Shown here: one piece after another, positions 1-8,643 of the stretch
Position numbering within the stretch: position 1 is the stretch's first letter
Layout of the letters: each line of letters starts with the position of its first letter
From: JBLHZY01 sp047631555
GTDB taxonomy: Bacteria; Pseudomonadota; Alphaproteobacteria; Rhodobacterales; Rhodobacteraceae
Direction: 5' to 3'
Assembly: GCA_047631555.1 (NCBI GenBank)
Contig: JBLHZY010000003.1
Coordinates: forward strand, 200,153-264,152
Length of the DNA: 64,000 nucleotides
Notes under the pieces: generated by a model
Told to the model about the DNA's origin: nothing
Seen by the model: only the letters and a program-made list of their open reading frames with translations
Databases searched by the model: none
Translations under genes and position numbers: made by a program

Positions 1-182
1 CGATCATTGAGCGGAATGCCGTGAATTTCCATCAGATGGCGCAGGGTTCTGGTATCTTCTGCGGCCAGAACATCCGCCGAGGCCAGCACATCCAAAGCGC
101 GCAATGTGATGTCGCGCGCCGTCCCGATTGGGGTCGCGACGAAATGCAGACCGGCGGGAAGTGGCTTTATTTGATAACTCAC
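1..182 (-). CDS. rsmI: 16S rRNA (cytidine(1402)-2'-O)-methyltransferase RsmI, 5' part only
   Basis: Partial gene running off the left edge; only the first 60 or so codons are present. Translation from a GTG at 182 gives MSYQIKPLPAGLHF followed by VATPIGTARDITLRAL and AAEDTRTLRHLMEIHGI. These match the start of the SAM-dependent tetrapyrrole-methylase fold of RsmI, which has the VATPIGN..DITLRAL and AEDTR signatures. RsmI 2'-O-methylates C1402 of 16S rRNA in the decoding centre. An ATG at 199-201 lies in another frame and does not fit. The gene is divergent from the LpoA-like lipoprotein gene, with about 130 bp between, an arrangement common in Rhodobacterales. Confidence 0.85.
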   Translation of the reverse strand, partial: MSYQIKPLPAGLHFVATPIGTARDITLRALDVLASADVLAAEDTRTLRHLMEIHGIPLND

Positions 183-315
183 GGGAATTCCTGCCCTTCA
201 TGGCGTTTACTATATGCGCGCTTAAGCATAATCTGGCGGCTAACGCTGGCGCCGGATAGATCTGTTTCGCGCGCTATATCATGTTGAAGCTGCCCCCAGA
301 AGTGAGGTTCCGCCT

Positions 316-1506
316 ATGTTTGCCGTTTTGAGTGCCGCCCGCAAGTCGATCTCCCGATTCGCTTTGGGTCTTTCCGTTTTTGCTTTGGCGGCTTGTGATC
401 CAAGCGCCTTTACTTTGCCCGGCGCTGGCGGCTCGGGCCAAAAGATTGATACTTCCAAGCCTGTTCCCGTGGCGCTGCTTGTGCCCGGCGGATCCGAGCG
501 GGATGGCGATAATCTTCTGGCCAAGAGCCTTGAGAATGCCGCCCGTCTTGCGATGGCCGATCTGGGTGATGTGAAAATCGATCTGCGGGTTTACAACACT
601 GCGGGTCAGGCGGGGCAAGCGGCCTCCATGGCAACTCAGGCCGTTGCGGATGGCGCTAAGATCATCCTTGGACCCGTCTTTGCCAGTGCGGCAAATGCGG
701 CGGGCGTTGCTGTCGCGCCCAAAAACGTAAATGTTCTGGCGTTTTCCAACAATGCTTCGATTGCAGGCGGCAACGTCTTTGTTCTCGGGCCAACCTTTGA
801 CAACACAGCCGATCGCCTCGTGAGTTATGCAGTACGGCATGGCAAACGCAACATTGCCATTGTTCACGGTCAAGGCACAGCCGAAGAGATTGGCTCTCAA
901 GCGATCCGCGGCGCAATTCAGCGCAATGGCGCAACCCTTGCAGGCGTTACCGGCTTTGAGCTGTCCCAACAGGCCGTCGTTGCCGCCGCACCGCAAATTG
1001 CCTCCCAAACCAAAGCCAATGGTGCACAGGCCGTCTTCCTTACCTCGGGCAATGATGGCGCTTTGCCATTGCTCGCGCAGCTTCTGCCCGAAAACGGCCT
1101 AACGCCTGCGTCTATGCAGTATATCGGCCTTCAGCGCTGGGATATTCCGGCCACGGCTGTTTCGCTGCCGGGCCTTCAGGGCGGCTGGTTTGCCATCCCG
1201 GATCGCGCGCTTTCGGCCAATTTCGCCTCTCGCTATGAAGCGGCCTATGGTGCGGCGCCCTTGCCTATTTCAGGGCTTGCCTATGACGGTATCGCAGCTA
1301 TCGGCGCCTTGGCCAAAACCGGCGATGCAAATGCTCTGACGGCTGCTGGCCTTACCCGTGGCTCTGGTTTTGTAGGCGTTAACGGTATCTTCCGACTTCG
1401 CGCAGACGGTAGCAACGAGCGCGGTCTTGCCATCGCAACTATTCAAAATAATCAGGTGGTTGAGATTGACCCTGCCCCAAGACGCTTCGGCGGCGCTGGC
1501 TTCTAA
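316..1506 (+). CDS. LpoA-like penicillin-binding protein activator lipoprotein (periplasmic-binding fold)
   Basis: 396-residue lipoprotein. The N-terminus is basic and then hydrophobic, ending in a lipobox LAAC with Cys27 as the predicted lipidated residue; a Ser/Gly/Pro-rich linker follows. The rest resembles the ABC-type amino-acid (Leu/Ile/Val) periplasmic-binding fold: VPVALLVPGG at the start of the domain and IILGPVFASAANAAG for the first ligand strand. This family is annotated in Rhodobacterales as a penicillin-binding protein activator by resemblance to LpoA. The position next to rsmI supports that, since E. coli lpoA is also next to rsmI. No permease or ATPase lies nearby, so a transport role is unlikely. 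Its 3' end overlaps the probable glnD start by about 40 bp. Confidence 0.8.
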   Translation: MFAVLSAARKSISRFALGLSVFALAACDPSAFTLPGAGGSGQKIDTSKPVPVALLVPGGSERDGDNLLAKSLENAARLAMADLGDVKIDLRVYNTAGQAGQAASMATQAVADGAKIILGPVFASAANAAGVAVAPKNVNVLAFSNNASIAGGNVFVLGPTFDNTADRLVSYAVRHGKRNIAIVHGQGTAEEIGSQAIRGAIQRNGATLAGVTGFELSQQAVVAAAPQIASQTKANGAQAVFLTSGNDGALPLLAQLLPENGLTPASMQYIGLQRWDIPATAVSLPGLQGGWFAIPDRALSANFASRYEAAYGAAPLPISGLAYDGIAAIGALAKTGDANALTAAGLTRGSGFVGVNGIFRLRADGSNERGLAIATIQNNQVVEIDPAPRRFGGAGF

Positions 1507-4306
1507 GCCGGCCTCCCCGCTTCTCGCTTATATCGCAAAACCGCCCGCTGGTCTGATCCGACCTGCGGGCGAGATATTTGATGCACCTGCCATAGCGCAT
1601 GCTTTGGATGAAGCGATCATTGCAGTGCGCGAAGATGGCGACCGCGCCGTGCGCGCCGCCACAACGGCCATTCTGGATGCGGCCAACAAGGCCGGGCGGA
1701 CAACAATCTCTGATGCGATCGCCGCCTCGCCGGGAACCGAGCTCGCGCGCCCCGCCGTTGAGGCCTATGCTTGGCTCACCGATTGCTTGGTCACGACAGT
1801 GCTTGGCGTCGCGCTTGAGTATCTGCACAAACGCCCAAATCCGACCGAGGGCGAACGTATCGCCGTTCTGGCCGTTGGCGGCTATGGGCGCGCGCAAATG
1901 GCGCCGCATTCGGATGTCGATCTGCTGTTTTTGACGCCCTATAAAATCACCGGCTGGGCGGAGAGCGTTATTGAAAGCATGCTCTATATCTTCTGGGATT
2001 TGCATCTCAAAGTCGGCCACGCCAGCCGCACAGTTAAGGATTGCATCCGCTTGGGCCGCGAGGATTATACCATCCGCACGGCCATGCTTGAGCATCGATA
2101 TGTGGGCGGCCATGCACCGCTTGCCCGCGATTTGACCAAGCGCCTGCGCACCGAATTGTTTGCCAATACCGCCACGGATTTCGTTGAGGCCAAACTGGCC
2201 GAGCGCTCTGAGCGGCATCGCAAGCAAGGTGGGCAACGCTATGTTGTTGAGCCAAACGTGAAAGAGGGCAAAGGCGGCTTGCGCGATCTGCAATCGCTGT
2301 TCTGGATCGCCAAATATGTAAACGATGTGCGCAACGTTGAAGACCTTGTGAAGCGCAAAGTTTTCACCCGCGAAGAGTTCGACAAATTCACCAAGGCCGA
2401 GACATTTTTGATGGCGGTGCGCAACCATCTGCACCTAATCGCCGGGCGCGCCATGGATCAGCTGACCTTTGACTTGCAGGTCGAGGTCGCCGATCGGATG
2501 CGCTACCGCGATCATTCGGGGCGGCGCGCGGTTGAGCATTTCATGCAAGACTACTTTCGCCACGCGACATCCGTAGGCGAACTCACCCGGATTTTCCTGA
2601 CAACGCTTGAGGCGCAGCACGTCAAACAAGCGCCCTCATTGCAGGGGTTTTTCCGCCGCCGTCGCCGCCTTGCGCCGGGCTATACGATTGTAAACAACCG
2701 GCTGGCCATCGAAGACGACAAGGCCTTCTTGGCCAATGACCTTAACCTGCTTGGCATCTTTTCTGAAGCGCTTCGCACGGGCTATCTTATTCACCCGGAT
2801 GCGATGCGCTTGATCGCGGCCAACCTGGACAAATACGATGATGCGCTGCGGGCCCGCCCCGAAGCCGTTCAAACATTCATCGACCTTCTGCTCAAACACG
2901 GTAACCCAGAGCGCGGGCTGCGCCGGATGAATGAGCTTGGGGTTTTGGGCGCGTTTATCCCGGAATTTCAGCCCATCGTGGCGATGATGCAATTCAATAT
3001 GTATCACCATTACACAGTGGACGAGCATACAATCCAATGCATCTCGACCCTTGCTCAGATTGAACGCGGCGAGCTATTGGAAGCCCTGCCGATTGCGAGC
3101 AAAATCCTCAAAGACGGGGTGAATCGCAAGGTGATTTACCTTGCGCTTTTGCTCCATGATATCGGCAAAGGCCGCCCTGAGGATCATTCAATCCTTGGCG
3201 CGCAAATAACCCGCAAAGTGGCCCCGCGCATGGGGCTCAAACCGGCCGAATGCGAAACGGTTGAATGGCTCGTGCGCTATCATTTGCTGATGTCTGATAT
3301 TGCCCAGAAACGCGATATTTCCGATCCGCGTACACTTCGAGATTTCGCCAAAGCGGTAAAAACCAAAAAGCGCCTTGATCTGCTGACCGTGCTGACCGTC
3401 TGCGATATTCGCGGCGTCGGCCCCGGGACATGGAACAATTGGAAGGCTGTGCTGCTGCGCAATCTCTATCGCCAAACGGCGGATGCGCTCGATCACGGGC
3501 TTGAAGAGGTCAACCGCGAGGCGCGTGAGGGCGAGGCCAAGAAGGCGCTTCGTGTTGCTCTTTCGGACTGGAGCGCCAAGGATTTGCGCGAAGAAACCGC
3601 GCGCCATTACGGGCCCTATTGGCAGGGCCTTCCAACGGCGGTTCATGCGGTTGTGGCGCAGCTGTTGCGCGGCATTTCAAACGATGAAATCCGCATCGAT
3701 CTGATGCCTGATGAAGATCGCGCCGCGACGCGGGTTTGCTTTGTGATGGTGGATCACCCGGGCATCTTTGCGCGGATTGCGGGCGCGCTTGCGCTTGTCG
3801 GGGCCAACGTTGTAGATGCGCGCAGCTACACCTCTAAGGATGGCTATGTATCGTCGGTTTTCTGGATACAGGATAGCGAAAATTCGCCCTATGACGAAAG
3901 CCGCCTGCCCCGCCTTCAGCAGATGATCGACAAAACCCTCAAAGGCGAAATCGTCACCCGCGATGCGCTGATCCCACGCGACAAAATCAAAAAACGCGAG
4001 AGCAAATTTCGCCATGCCACATCGATCAGCTTTGATAATGAAGGCTCCGAAGTTTACACAATCATCGAGGTCGATACCCGCGATCGCCCCGGTCTTTTGC
4101 ATGATCTGACCCGGACAATTTCGATGAACAACCTCTCTATCGCGACCGCCCAGATCGCCACATACGGCACACAGGTCGTTGATACGTTTTACGTCAAAGA
4201 TATGTTTGGTTTGAAAATTCATTCGCCAACCAAACAGCGCGCCCTTGAGGCGAAATTGCGCGAAGCCATTGAAGCAGGGGCCCAGCGCGCCCAAGGCTCC
4301 GCATGA
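1466..4306 (+). CDS. glnD: [Protein-PII] uridylyltransferase / uridylyl-removing enzyme GlnD
   Basis: Bifunctional nitrogen sensor that uridylylates and deuridylylates PII (GlnB/GlnK) according to glutamine level. The nucleotidyltransferase domain carries GGYGR..PHSDVDLLFL (about residues 136-155). A GlnE-like middle region follows, then an HD hydrolase domain with LLLHDIGKGRPEDHS (about 560). Two C-terminal ACT domains (about 755-830 and 864-935) start at DHPGIFARIAGAL and DRPGLLHDLTRTI. There is no in-frame ATG near the 5' end. I chose the TTG at 1466 because AGGTGG lies 6 bases upstream; TTG 1427 is the alternative. Either way it overlaps the upstream lipoprotein gene, implying translational coupling. 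The stop overlaps the murJ ATG by 4 bp. Confidence 0.93.
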   Translation: MTLPQDASAALASKPASPLLAYIAKPPAGLIRPAGEIFDAPAIAHALDEAIIAVREDGDRAVRAATTAILDAANKAGRTTISDAIAASPGTELARPAVEAYAWLTDCLVTTVLGVALEYLHKRPNPTEGERIAVLAVGGYGRAQMAPHSDVDLLFLTPYKITGWAESVIESMLYIFWDLHLKVGHASRTVKDCIRLGREDYTIRTAMLEHRYVGGHAPLARDLTKRLRTELFANTATDFVEAKLAERSERHRKQGGQRYVVEPNVKEGKGGLRDLQSLFWIAKYVNDVRNVEDLVKRKVFTREEFDKFTKAETFLMAVRNHLHLIAGRAMDQLTFDLQVEVADRMRYRDHSGRRAVEHFMQDYFRHATSVGELTRIFLTTLEAQHVKQAPSLQGFFRRRRRLAPGYTIVNNRLAIEDDKAFLANDLNLLGIFSEALRTGYLIHPDAMRLIAANLDKYDDALRARPEAVQTFIDLLLKHGNPERGLRRMNELGVLGAFIPEFQPIVAMMQFNMYHHYTVDEHTIQCISTLAQIERGELLEALPIASKILKDGVNRKVIYLALLLHDIGKGRPEDHSILGAQITRKVAPRMGLKPAECETVEWLVRYHLLMSDIAQKRDISDPRTLRDFAKAVKTKKRLDLLTVLTVCDIRGVGPGTWNNWKAVLLRNLYRQTADALDHGLEEVNREAREGEAKKALRVALSDWSAKDLREETARHYGPYWQGLPTAVHAVVAQLLRGISNDEIRIDLMPDEDRAATRVCFVMVDHPGIFARIAGALALVGANVVDARSYTSKDGYVSSVFWIQDSENSPYDESRLPRLQQMIDKTLKGEIVTRDALIPRDKIKKRESKFRHATSISFDNEGSEVYTIIEVDTRDRPGLLHDLTRTISMNNLSIATAQIATYGTQVVDTFYVKDMFGLKIHSPTKQRALEAKLREAIEAGAQRAQGSA

Positions 4307-5847
4307 AGCCCGTCCGGATCGTCAAAAGCTTCCTAACGGTCGGGTTTTGGACTTTGGCCAGCCGGATTTTGGGCTTTGTGCGCGATATATTATTGGCAAC
4401 CTATCTGGGCGCAGGCCCAGCGGCAGAGGCCTTCGTGGTCGCTTTTTCACTGCCCAATATGTTTCGCCGCTTCTTTGCCGAAGGCGCGTTTAACACAGCC
4501 TTTGTGCCAATGTTTTCCAAGAAACACGAGGCGCGTGAAGACCCCAAGCGCTTTGCCGAAGATGCCTTTGCCGGGCTTGCCTCGATCCTGATTGTGCTGG
4601 TTTTGATCGCGCAATTTGCCATGCCGTTTTTGGTTTTGGCGATGGCGTCGGGCTTTGCGGGAGATGCGCGTTTTGATCTGGCTGTAGATTACGGGCGCAT
4701 TGCCTTTCCCTATATTTTCTTCATCTCTTTGGCAGCTCTTTTATCGGGCGTTTTGAATTCAACGGGGCGTTTTGCAGCGGCGGCGGCGGCCCCTGTTTTG
4801 CTCAATATCGCGCTGGTTGGATCGATGTTTGGGGCGCATAAATTGGGTCTGGATGTTGGCCGCGCGCTTGTTTGGGCTGTGCCTGTTGCGGGCGCGGCAC
4901 AAGCGACCCTTGTTTATGTTGCCGCGGCGCGCGCAGGCTATCGGCTGCGTCTTCGATTGCCGCGCCTGACGCCAGACATGAAGCGCCTTGCGTGGATTGC
5001 CGGGCCTGCCATGCTTGCTGGCGGCGTGGTGCAGATCAATCTTTTGGTGGGTCGTCAGGTCGCTTCTTTTTCCGACGGCTCAATTCAGTATCTCAACCTC
5101 GCGGATCGGCTCTATCAGCTTCCCCTTGGCGTTGTCGCGATTGCGATTGGTGTCGTGCTTTTGCCCGATCTTTCACGCCGTCTTCGGGCCAATGATCATG
5201 CGGGTGGACGCGATGCTTACAATCGCGCATTTGAGTTTGCTTTGCTGCTCACTTTGCCCGCCGCCGCGGCACTCATCGCGATCCCCGGCCCGCTTGTTTC
5301 AACCCTGTTTGAACATGGCCGTTTTGGCGCAGAGGACGCGCGCGCGACCGCACTGGCTGTGATGATCTACGGCTTTGGCCTGCCTGCCTTTGTGATCCAA
5401 AAAGTGCTTCAACCCGTCTATTTTGCCCGTGGCGATACGCGCACGCCGTTTCGCTATGCGCTGGTTTCAATGGTGGTGAATGCGGCGCTCGCCTTTGGGC
5501 TGATGGCGTGGCTTGGCTATCTGGCCGCCGCCGTTGGAACGAGCATTGCCTCTTGGGGGATGGTCTATCAGCTTTGGCGCGGTTCGCGCAGCATGGGCGA
5601 TGCGGCGCGCGCCGATGAGCGGCTGTTAAAGCGCGGCAAGCGGATCGTCGTGGCAACGTTTGCGATGGCTGTCCCGCTTTGGTTTGCCGGGCAGGCTTTG
5701 GCGCCTGTTTTTGAAGCGGGCGGATGGGGCCGCGTCGGCGCATTGGCGCTTCTCGTGATCGGCGCGATTGTTGTTTATTTTGGCGTTGGTCATTTGATTG
5801 GCGCGCTCAAGATCGGCGATCTCAAACGCGCCACAAAACGCAGTTAA
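4303..5847 (+). CDS. murJ: Lipid II flippase MurJ
   Basis: 514-residue polytopic inner-membrane protein of the MviN/MurJ family, which moves lipid II across the membrane for peptidoglycan synthesis. Family features are the N-terminal FLTVGFWTLASRILGFVRDILLA and the conserved GAGPAAEAFVVAFSLPNMFRRFFAEGAFNTAFVP loop, cited here as two shorter signatures: AEAFVVAFSLPNMFRR and FAEGAFNTAFVPMF. About 14 hydrophobic segments follow. Length is normal for the family. The start codon overlaps the glnD stop (ATGA), an arrangement I remember from other Rhodobacterales. The stop codon overlaps by 4 bp the stop of the convergent rhomboid-like gene, with no terminator between them. Confidence 0.95.
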   Translation: MKPVRIVKSFLTVGFWTLASRILGFVRDILLATYLGAGPAAEAFVVAFSLPNMFRRFFAEGAFNTAFVPMFSKKHEAREDPKRFAEDAFAGLASILIVLVLIAQFAMPFLVLAMASGFAGDARFDLAVDYGRIAFPYIFFISLAALLSGVLNSTGRFAAAAAAPVLLNIALVGSMFGAHKLGLDVGRALVWAVPVAGAAQATLVYVAAARAGYRLRLRLPRLTPDMKRLAWIAGPAMLAGGVVQINLLVGRQVASFSDGSIQYLNLADRLYQLPLGVVAIAIGVVLLPDLSRRLRANDHAGGRDAYNRAFEFALLLTLPAAAALIAIPGPLVSTLFEHGRFGAEDARATALAVMIYGFGLPAFVIQKVLQPVYFARGDTRTPFRYALVSMVVNAALAFGLMAWLGYLAAAVGTSIASWGMVYQLWRGSRSMGDAARADERLLKRGKRIVVATFAMAVPLWFAGQALAPVFEAGGWGRVGALALLVIGAIVVYFGVGHLIGALKIGDLKRATKRS

Positions 5848-6551
5848 CTGCGCCTGCGCAGCATATTGACCATGCGCTTTATGCCGCCCGGAACAATCGC
5901 AAAGCTGATCAAAAAGCCCGCTGCAAATCCGCTTAAATCCGCGATCCAATCTGGGCTTCCGCCAAACAGCAGCCCAAACAAAAGCTGCGCCGCCATCAAG
6001 AAGCCAATCAGAGTAAAGGCGCGAATTTGGCGTTGGTGCAGCGCCCCAAGCCCAAGCCAAAGAATAAACGTATAGGCCCCGATCAGCCCGTAAACACCGG
6101 GCAATCCGCCGATCAGCCAGACCTCAGCACCGGTGAAAACATAATAGCCCAGCGCGCCAACTGCCGATCCGACCAAAAAGACCATAAGCACCGCGATATT
6201 GCCAAAGGTCTCGGCGACGACCTTGCCCAGAGCGAGCAAAAAGACGACCGCGAAAACCGCATGGGTGGCATTGCCGTGAACGAAGGCATAACTCACCAGA
6301 CGGATCAAAACATCCCCCTGCCAGAGCCCGCGCTCAAGCATCTGATCAAAGAAAAAGCCGTTAAAGCCCCAGTCCTCAATCGCCGCGATCCGCCAGCCAA
6401 CGCCCTCTTCGCCGCCCAGATAGCCCGCCCCTGCCGCCTGCAAGATTATCTCGATCCCGCCAAGCACAACGGCCAGCACGATCACCATCGCTGGCAGCGG
6501 ATTAAACGGCATCTCTGCTTCGGGCGCGCGGCCCTCCTCGTGATCACTCAT
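5844..6551 (-). CDS. Rhomboid-family membrane protein, apparently lacking the catalytic dyad
   Basis: 235 residues with about six membrane segments and the rhomboid layout, including the L1-like FVHGNATH stretch (about residue 90), a YGLIGAY segment (about 150) and a last helix with SGFAAGF (about 204). Active rhomboids have GxSG before the fourth helix and AHxxG in the sixth. Here the first motif reads GGLPGVYG, with Pro where Ser is expected, and the last reads IADLSGF, with Asp where His is expected. The protein is therefore probably a non-proteolytic pseudo-rhomboid. The start at ATG 6551 (MSDHEEGR) was preferred over longer upstream starts because it gives a short cytosolic N-terminus. 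Family assignment is good; loss of activity is inferred from motifs. Confidence 0.8.
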   Translation of the reverse strand: MSDHEEGRAPEAEMPFNPLPAMVIVLAVVLGGIEIILQAAGAGYLGGEEGVGWRIAAIEDWGFNGFFFDQMLERGLWQGDVLIRLVSYAFVHGNATHAVFAVVFLLALGKVVAETFGNIAVLMVFLVGSAVGALGYYVFTGAEVWLIGGLPGVYGLIGAYTFILWLGLGALHQRQIRAFTLIGFLMAAQLLFGLLFGGSPDWIADLSGFAAGFLISFAIVPGGIKRMVNMLRRRS

Positions 6552-6645
6552 CGCTCTTTTCCTCGCTCTTTGGGGCCGTTTCCTTGACGCCCTTCCCCTG
6601 CATGGGTAAGCGACAGAGGCGTATAAATCCAGATGGAGAGTTATC

Positions 6646-7668
6646 ATGTCGCAGGCCCAATTCACGCCGCGTGTATTTTCAGGCATCAAACCGTCGGGCG
6701 GTTTGACCCTTGGCAATTACCTTGGCGCGATCAAACGTTGGGTCGCGATGCAGAACGATGGCGGCTTTGAGAGCATCTACTGCGTCGTTGATATGCACGC
6801 GATCACCGTCTGGCAGGACCCGGCCGATCTCACAAATGCAACGCGCGAAGTGGCCGCCGCCTTTATCGCCAGCGGCATTGATCCGGCCAAATCGATCCTG
6901 TTCAATCAATCCCAAGTCTCGGCTCATGCTGAATTGGGCTGGATTTTCAATTGCGTGGCGCGCATGGGTTGGATGAACCGGATGACCCAGTTCAAAGACA
7001 AGGCCGGCAAAAACGCCGAAAAAGTCTCGCTTGGCCTCTATGCATACCCTGCGTTAATGGCCGCCGATATCCTGCTCTATCACGCAACGCACGTGCCCGT
7101 CGGCGAGGACCAAAAGCAGCATGTCGAGCTAACCCGCGATATCGCTGCCAAGTTCAATCACGACTATAAATGCGGCGAATTCTTCCCCGCGCCCGAGCCA
7201 ATCATCGAGGGCCCCGCCACCCGCGTGATGAACCTGCGCGACGGGACCAAGAAGATGTCCAAATCCGGCGAAAGCGATATGGAACGCATCAATATGACCG
7301 ATGATGCGGATACGATCGCGAAGAAATTCAAAAAGGCCCGCACCGATCCAGAGGCGCTTCCGTCCGATCTTGATGGCCTCAAAGAGCGCCCCGAAGCACG
7401 CAACCTTGTCGATATCTACGCGGGTCTTTCGAATTCCACACCCGAGGCAGTAATCGCCGAATACGCAGGCGCCGGATGGGGCCGTTTCAAGCCCGCCTTG
7501 GCCGAGCTTGCCGTTGAAAAGCTCGCGCCAATCTCAAGCGAAATGGCCCGCCTCATGGCAGACCCTGCCGAGATTGATCGCACCCTTAGCCAAGGCGCCA
7601 CCAAAGCCCGCGCCATCGCAGCACCGATCCTCGCAAAAACCTACGAGATCGTTGGAATGGTTCGCTAA
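6646..7668 (+). CDS. trpS: Tryptophanyl-tRNA synthetase
   Basis: 340-residue class Ic aminoacyl-tRNA synthetase charging tRNA-Trp. It has the HIGH-equivalent TLGNYLGAIKRW (about residue 21), the conserved GEDQKQHVELTRDIA, and the KMSKS loop as KKMSKSGES (about 202-210). Length is normal. GGAGAG ahead of ATG 6646 is a reasonable ribosome binding site. The gene stands alone, divergent from the rhomboid-like gene, and ends at a strong hairpin terminator preceded by the 21-nt 3' element described separately. Confidence 0.97.
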   Translation: MSQAQFTPRVFSGIKPSGGLTLGNYLGAIKRWVAMQNDGGFESIYCVVDMHAITVWQDPADLTNATREVAAAFIASGIDPAKSILFNQSQVSAHAELGWIFNCVARMGWMNRMTQFKDKAGKNAEKVSLGLYAYPALMAADILLYHATHVPVGEDQKQHVELTRDIAAKFNHDYKCGEFFPAPEPIIEGPATRVMNLRDGTKKMSKSGESDMERINMTDDADTIAKKFKKARTDPEALPSDLDGLKERPEARNLVDIYAGLSNSTPEAVIAEYAGAGWGRFKPALAELAVEKLAPISSEMARLMADPAEIDRTLSQGATKARAIAAPILAKTYEIVGMVR

Positions 7669-7679
7669 AGCGGCCCACC

Positions 7680-7700
7680 TTTTTCTTGGCTAAAATACTC
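7680..7700 (+). repeat. 21-nt 3'-end element, copy A (after trpS)
   Basis: TTTTTCTTGG followed by C, two variable bases and AAATACTC. It begins 11 nt after the trpS stop codon and sits directly before the trpS terminator hairpin. Copies B and C are at 27136 and 52344. The three copies differ only at positions 12 and 13 of the 21. Confidence 0.75.
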
Positions 7701-7704
7701 AAAA

Positions 7705-7738
7705 CCCCGCAGTGCAAAATACGCTGCGGGGATTTTTT
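7705..7738 (+). terminator. Rho-independent terminator of trpS
   Basis: CCCCGCAG pairs with CTGCGGGG, extended by two further pairs around a 7-base loop (caaaata), and is followed by six T residues at 7733-7738. Confidence 0.85.
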
Positions 7739-7835
7739 GCATCCGGCCTGCGCAATCTCGCACAGACCCTCTGCGCATCTGGCCAATTGGCGCGGCGCGA
7801 AATACGCTCTACCACTCATGGCGAAAGGAACCGCT

Positions 7836-8336
7836 ATGTCAGTTCAAACGCCCATCGATCCAAATGTCCAAATCGGCCATATTCACCTCAAAGTCGCCGA
7901 TCTTGAGCGCGCCATCGGTTTTTATAGCGGCGTGCTCGGCTTTGAGCTGATGCAGCGCTATGGCGATCAGGCGGCCTTCCTCTCGGCTGGCGGCTATCAC
8001 CATCATATCGGCCTCAACACTTGGGAAAGCCTAGGCGGCACACCCGCGCCAAAGGGCCACACAGGCCTCTATCATACCGCCTTCCTTTATCCCGATCGCG
8101 CCAGCCTTGCGGATGCGCTTGCGCGGGTCTTGCGGGCCGGGCTCTCTATTGATGGGGCCGCAGATCACGGCGTGAGCGAAGCGATTTACCTCACCGATCC
8201 CGATGGCAACGGGGTCGAGCTTTATCGAGACCGCCCAAAAGAAGACTGGCCGCTTGATGACCAAGGCAATCTACAAATGCGCAACTCGCGCTTTGATCTC
8301 GAGGCCCTTCTGGCGGAATTCCCGCCTGTGCTTTAA
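7836..8336 (+). CDS. VOC superfamily protein (glyoxalase / dioxygenase type)
   Basis: 166 residues with the vicinal-oxygen-chelate beta-alpha-beta-beta-beta pattern. HIHLKVADLERAIGFYSGVLGFEL near the N-terminus is represented by its key motifs HIHLKV and FYSGVLGF; the second half has HTAFLYPDRASLADAL and DPDGNGVELYRDRP. The metal-ligand candidates are the first His of HIHLKV, the His of YHTAF and the Glu of GVELY. The family includes catechol 2,3-dioxygenase-like (CatE) proteins and glyoxalases; the substrate cannot be told. The start at ATG 7836 is set by GAAAGGA at 7823. An in-frame ATG at 7818 lacks such a site. Confidence 0.8.
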   Translation: MSVQTPIDPNVQIGHIHLKVADLERAIGFYSGVLGFELMQRYGDQAAFLSAGGYHHHIGLNTWESLGGTPAPKGHTGLYHTAFLYPDRASLADALARVLRAGLSIDGAADHGVSEAIYLTDPDGNGVELYRDRPKEDWPLDDQGNLQMRNSRFDLEALLAEFPPVL

Positions 8337-8643
8337 GGCCCGCCCTCCTGTCACAAAACCTTAACACGCCCGACACGCCTTCGATTCAAACCCGCGCCAA
8401 ACTGGCCTTAACTGAAGCAGATCGCTCCGTCCCAGTTCCCCTGGCGCGTTAGCCCCCAAAGCCGCGTCCGCGTATTTGCTCAGCCGCGCAGCCCACATCT
8501 CTGCGCAAAATCCTCGCGCCTCTGGCTTGCCCTAGCCGGAGGCGCGTTTGGTTTGCGCCCTTTACCGCATCCATTGAGCGCCCTAAAATGCGCCTTAGCT
8601 TGCGCATTCAGGATGCCCATATGCCCCAGTCTTCAAAGCCATA
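8337..8643. other. Intergenic stretch with no gene recognised
   Basis: 307 bp, C-rich on the + strand, between the VOC gene and the hypothetical membrane protein gene. No coding frame with family resemblance, tRNA or clear terminator was found. A short hairpin (GGCGCG..TTTGCGCC around 8541) is not followed by a T run. The promoter of the downstream gene presumably lies here but was not identified. Confidence 0.5.

Noticed and set aside
8347..8367. Pho-box-like CTGTCAC..CTTAACAC after the VOC gene
   Set aside because: Only one half-site fits and it is not positioned upstream of a phosphate-related gene.
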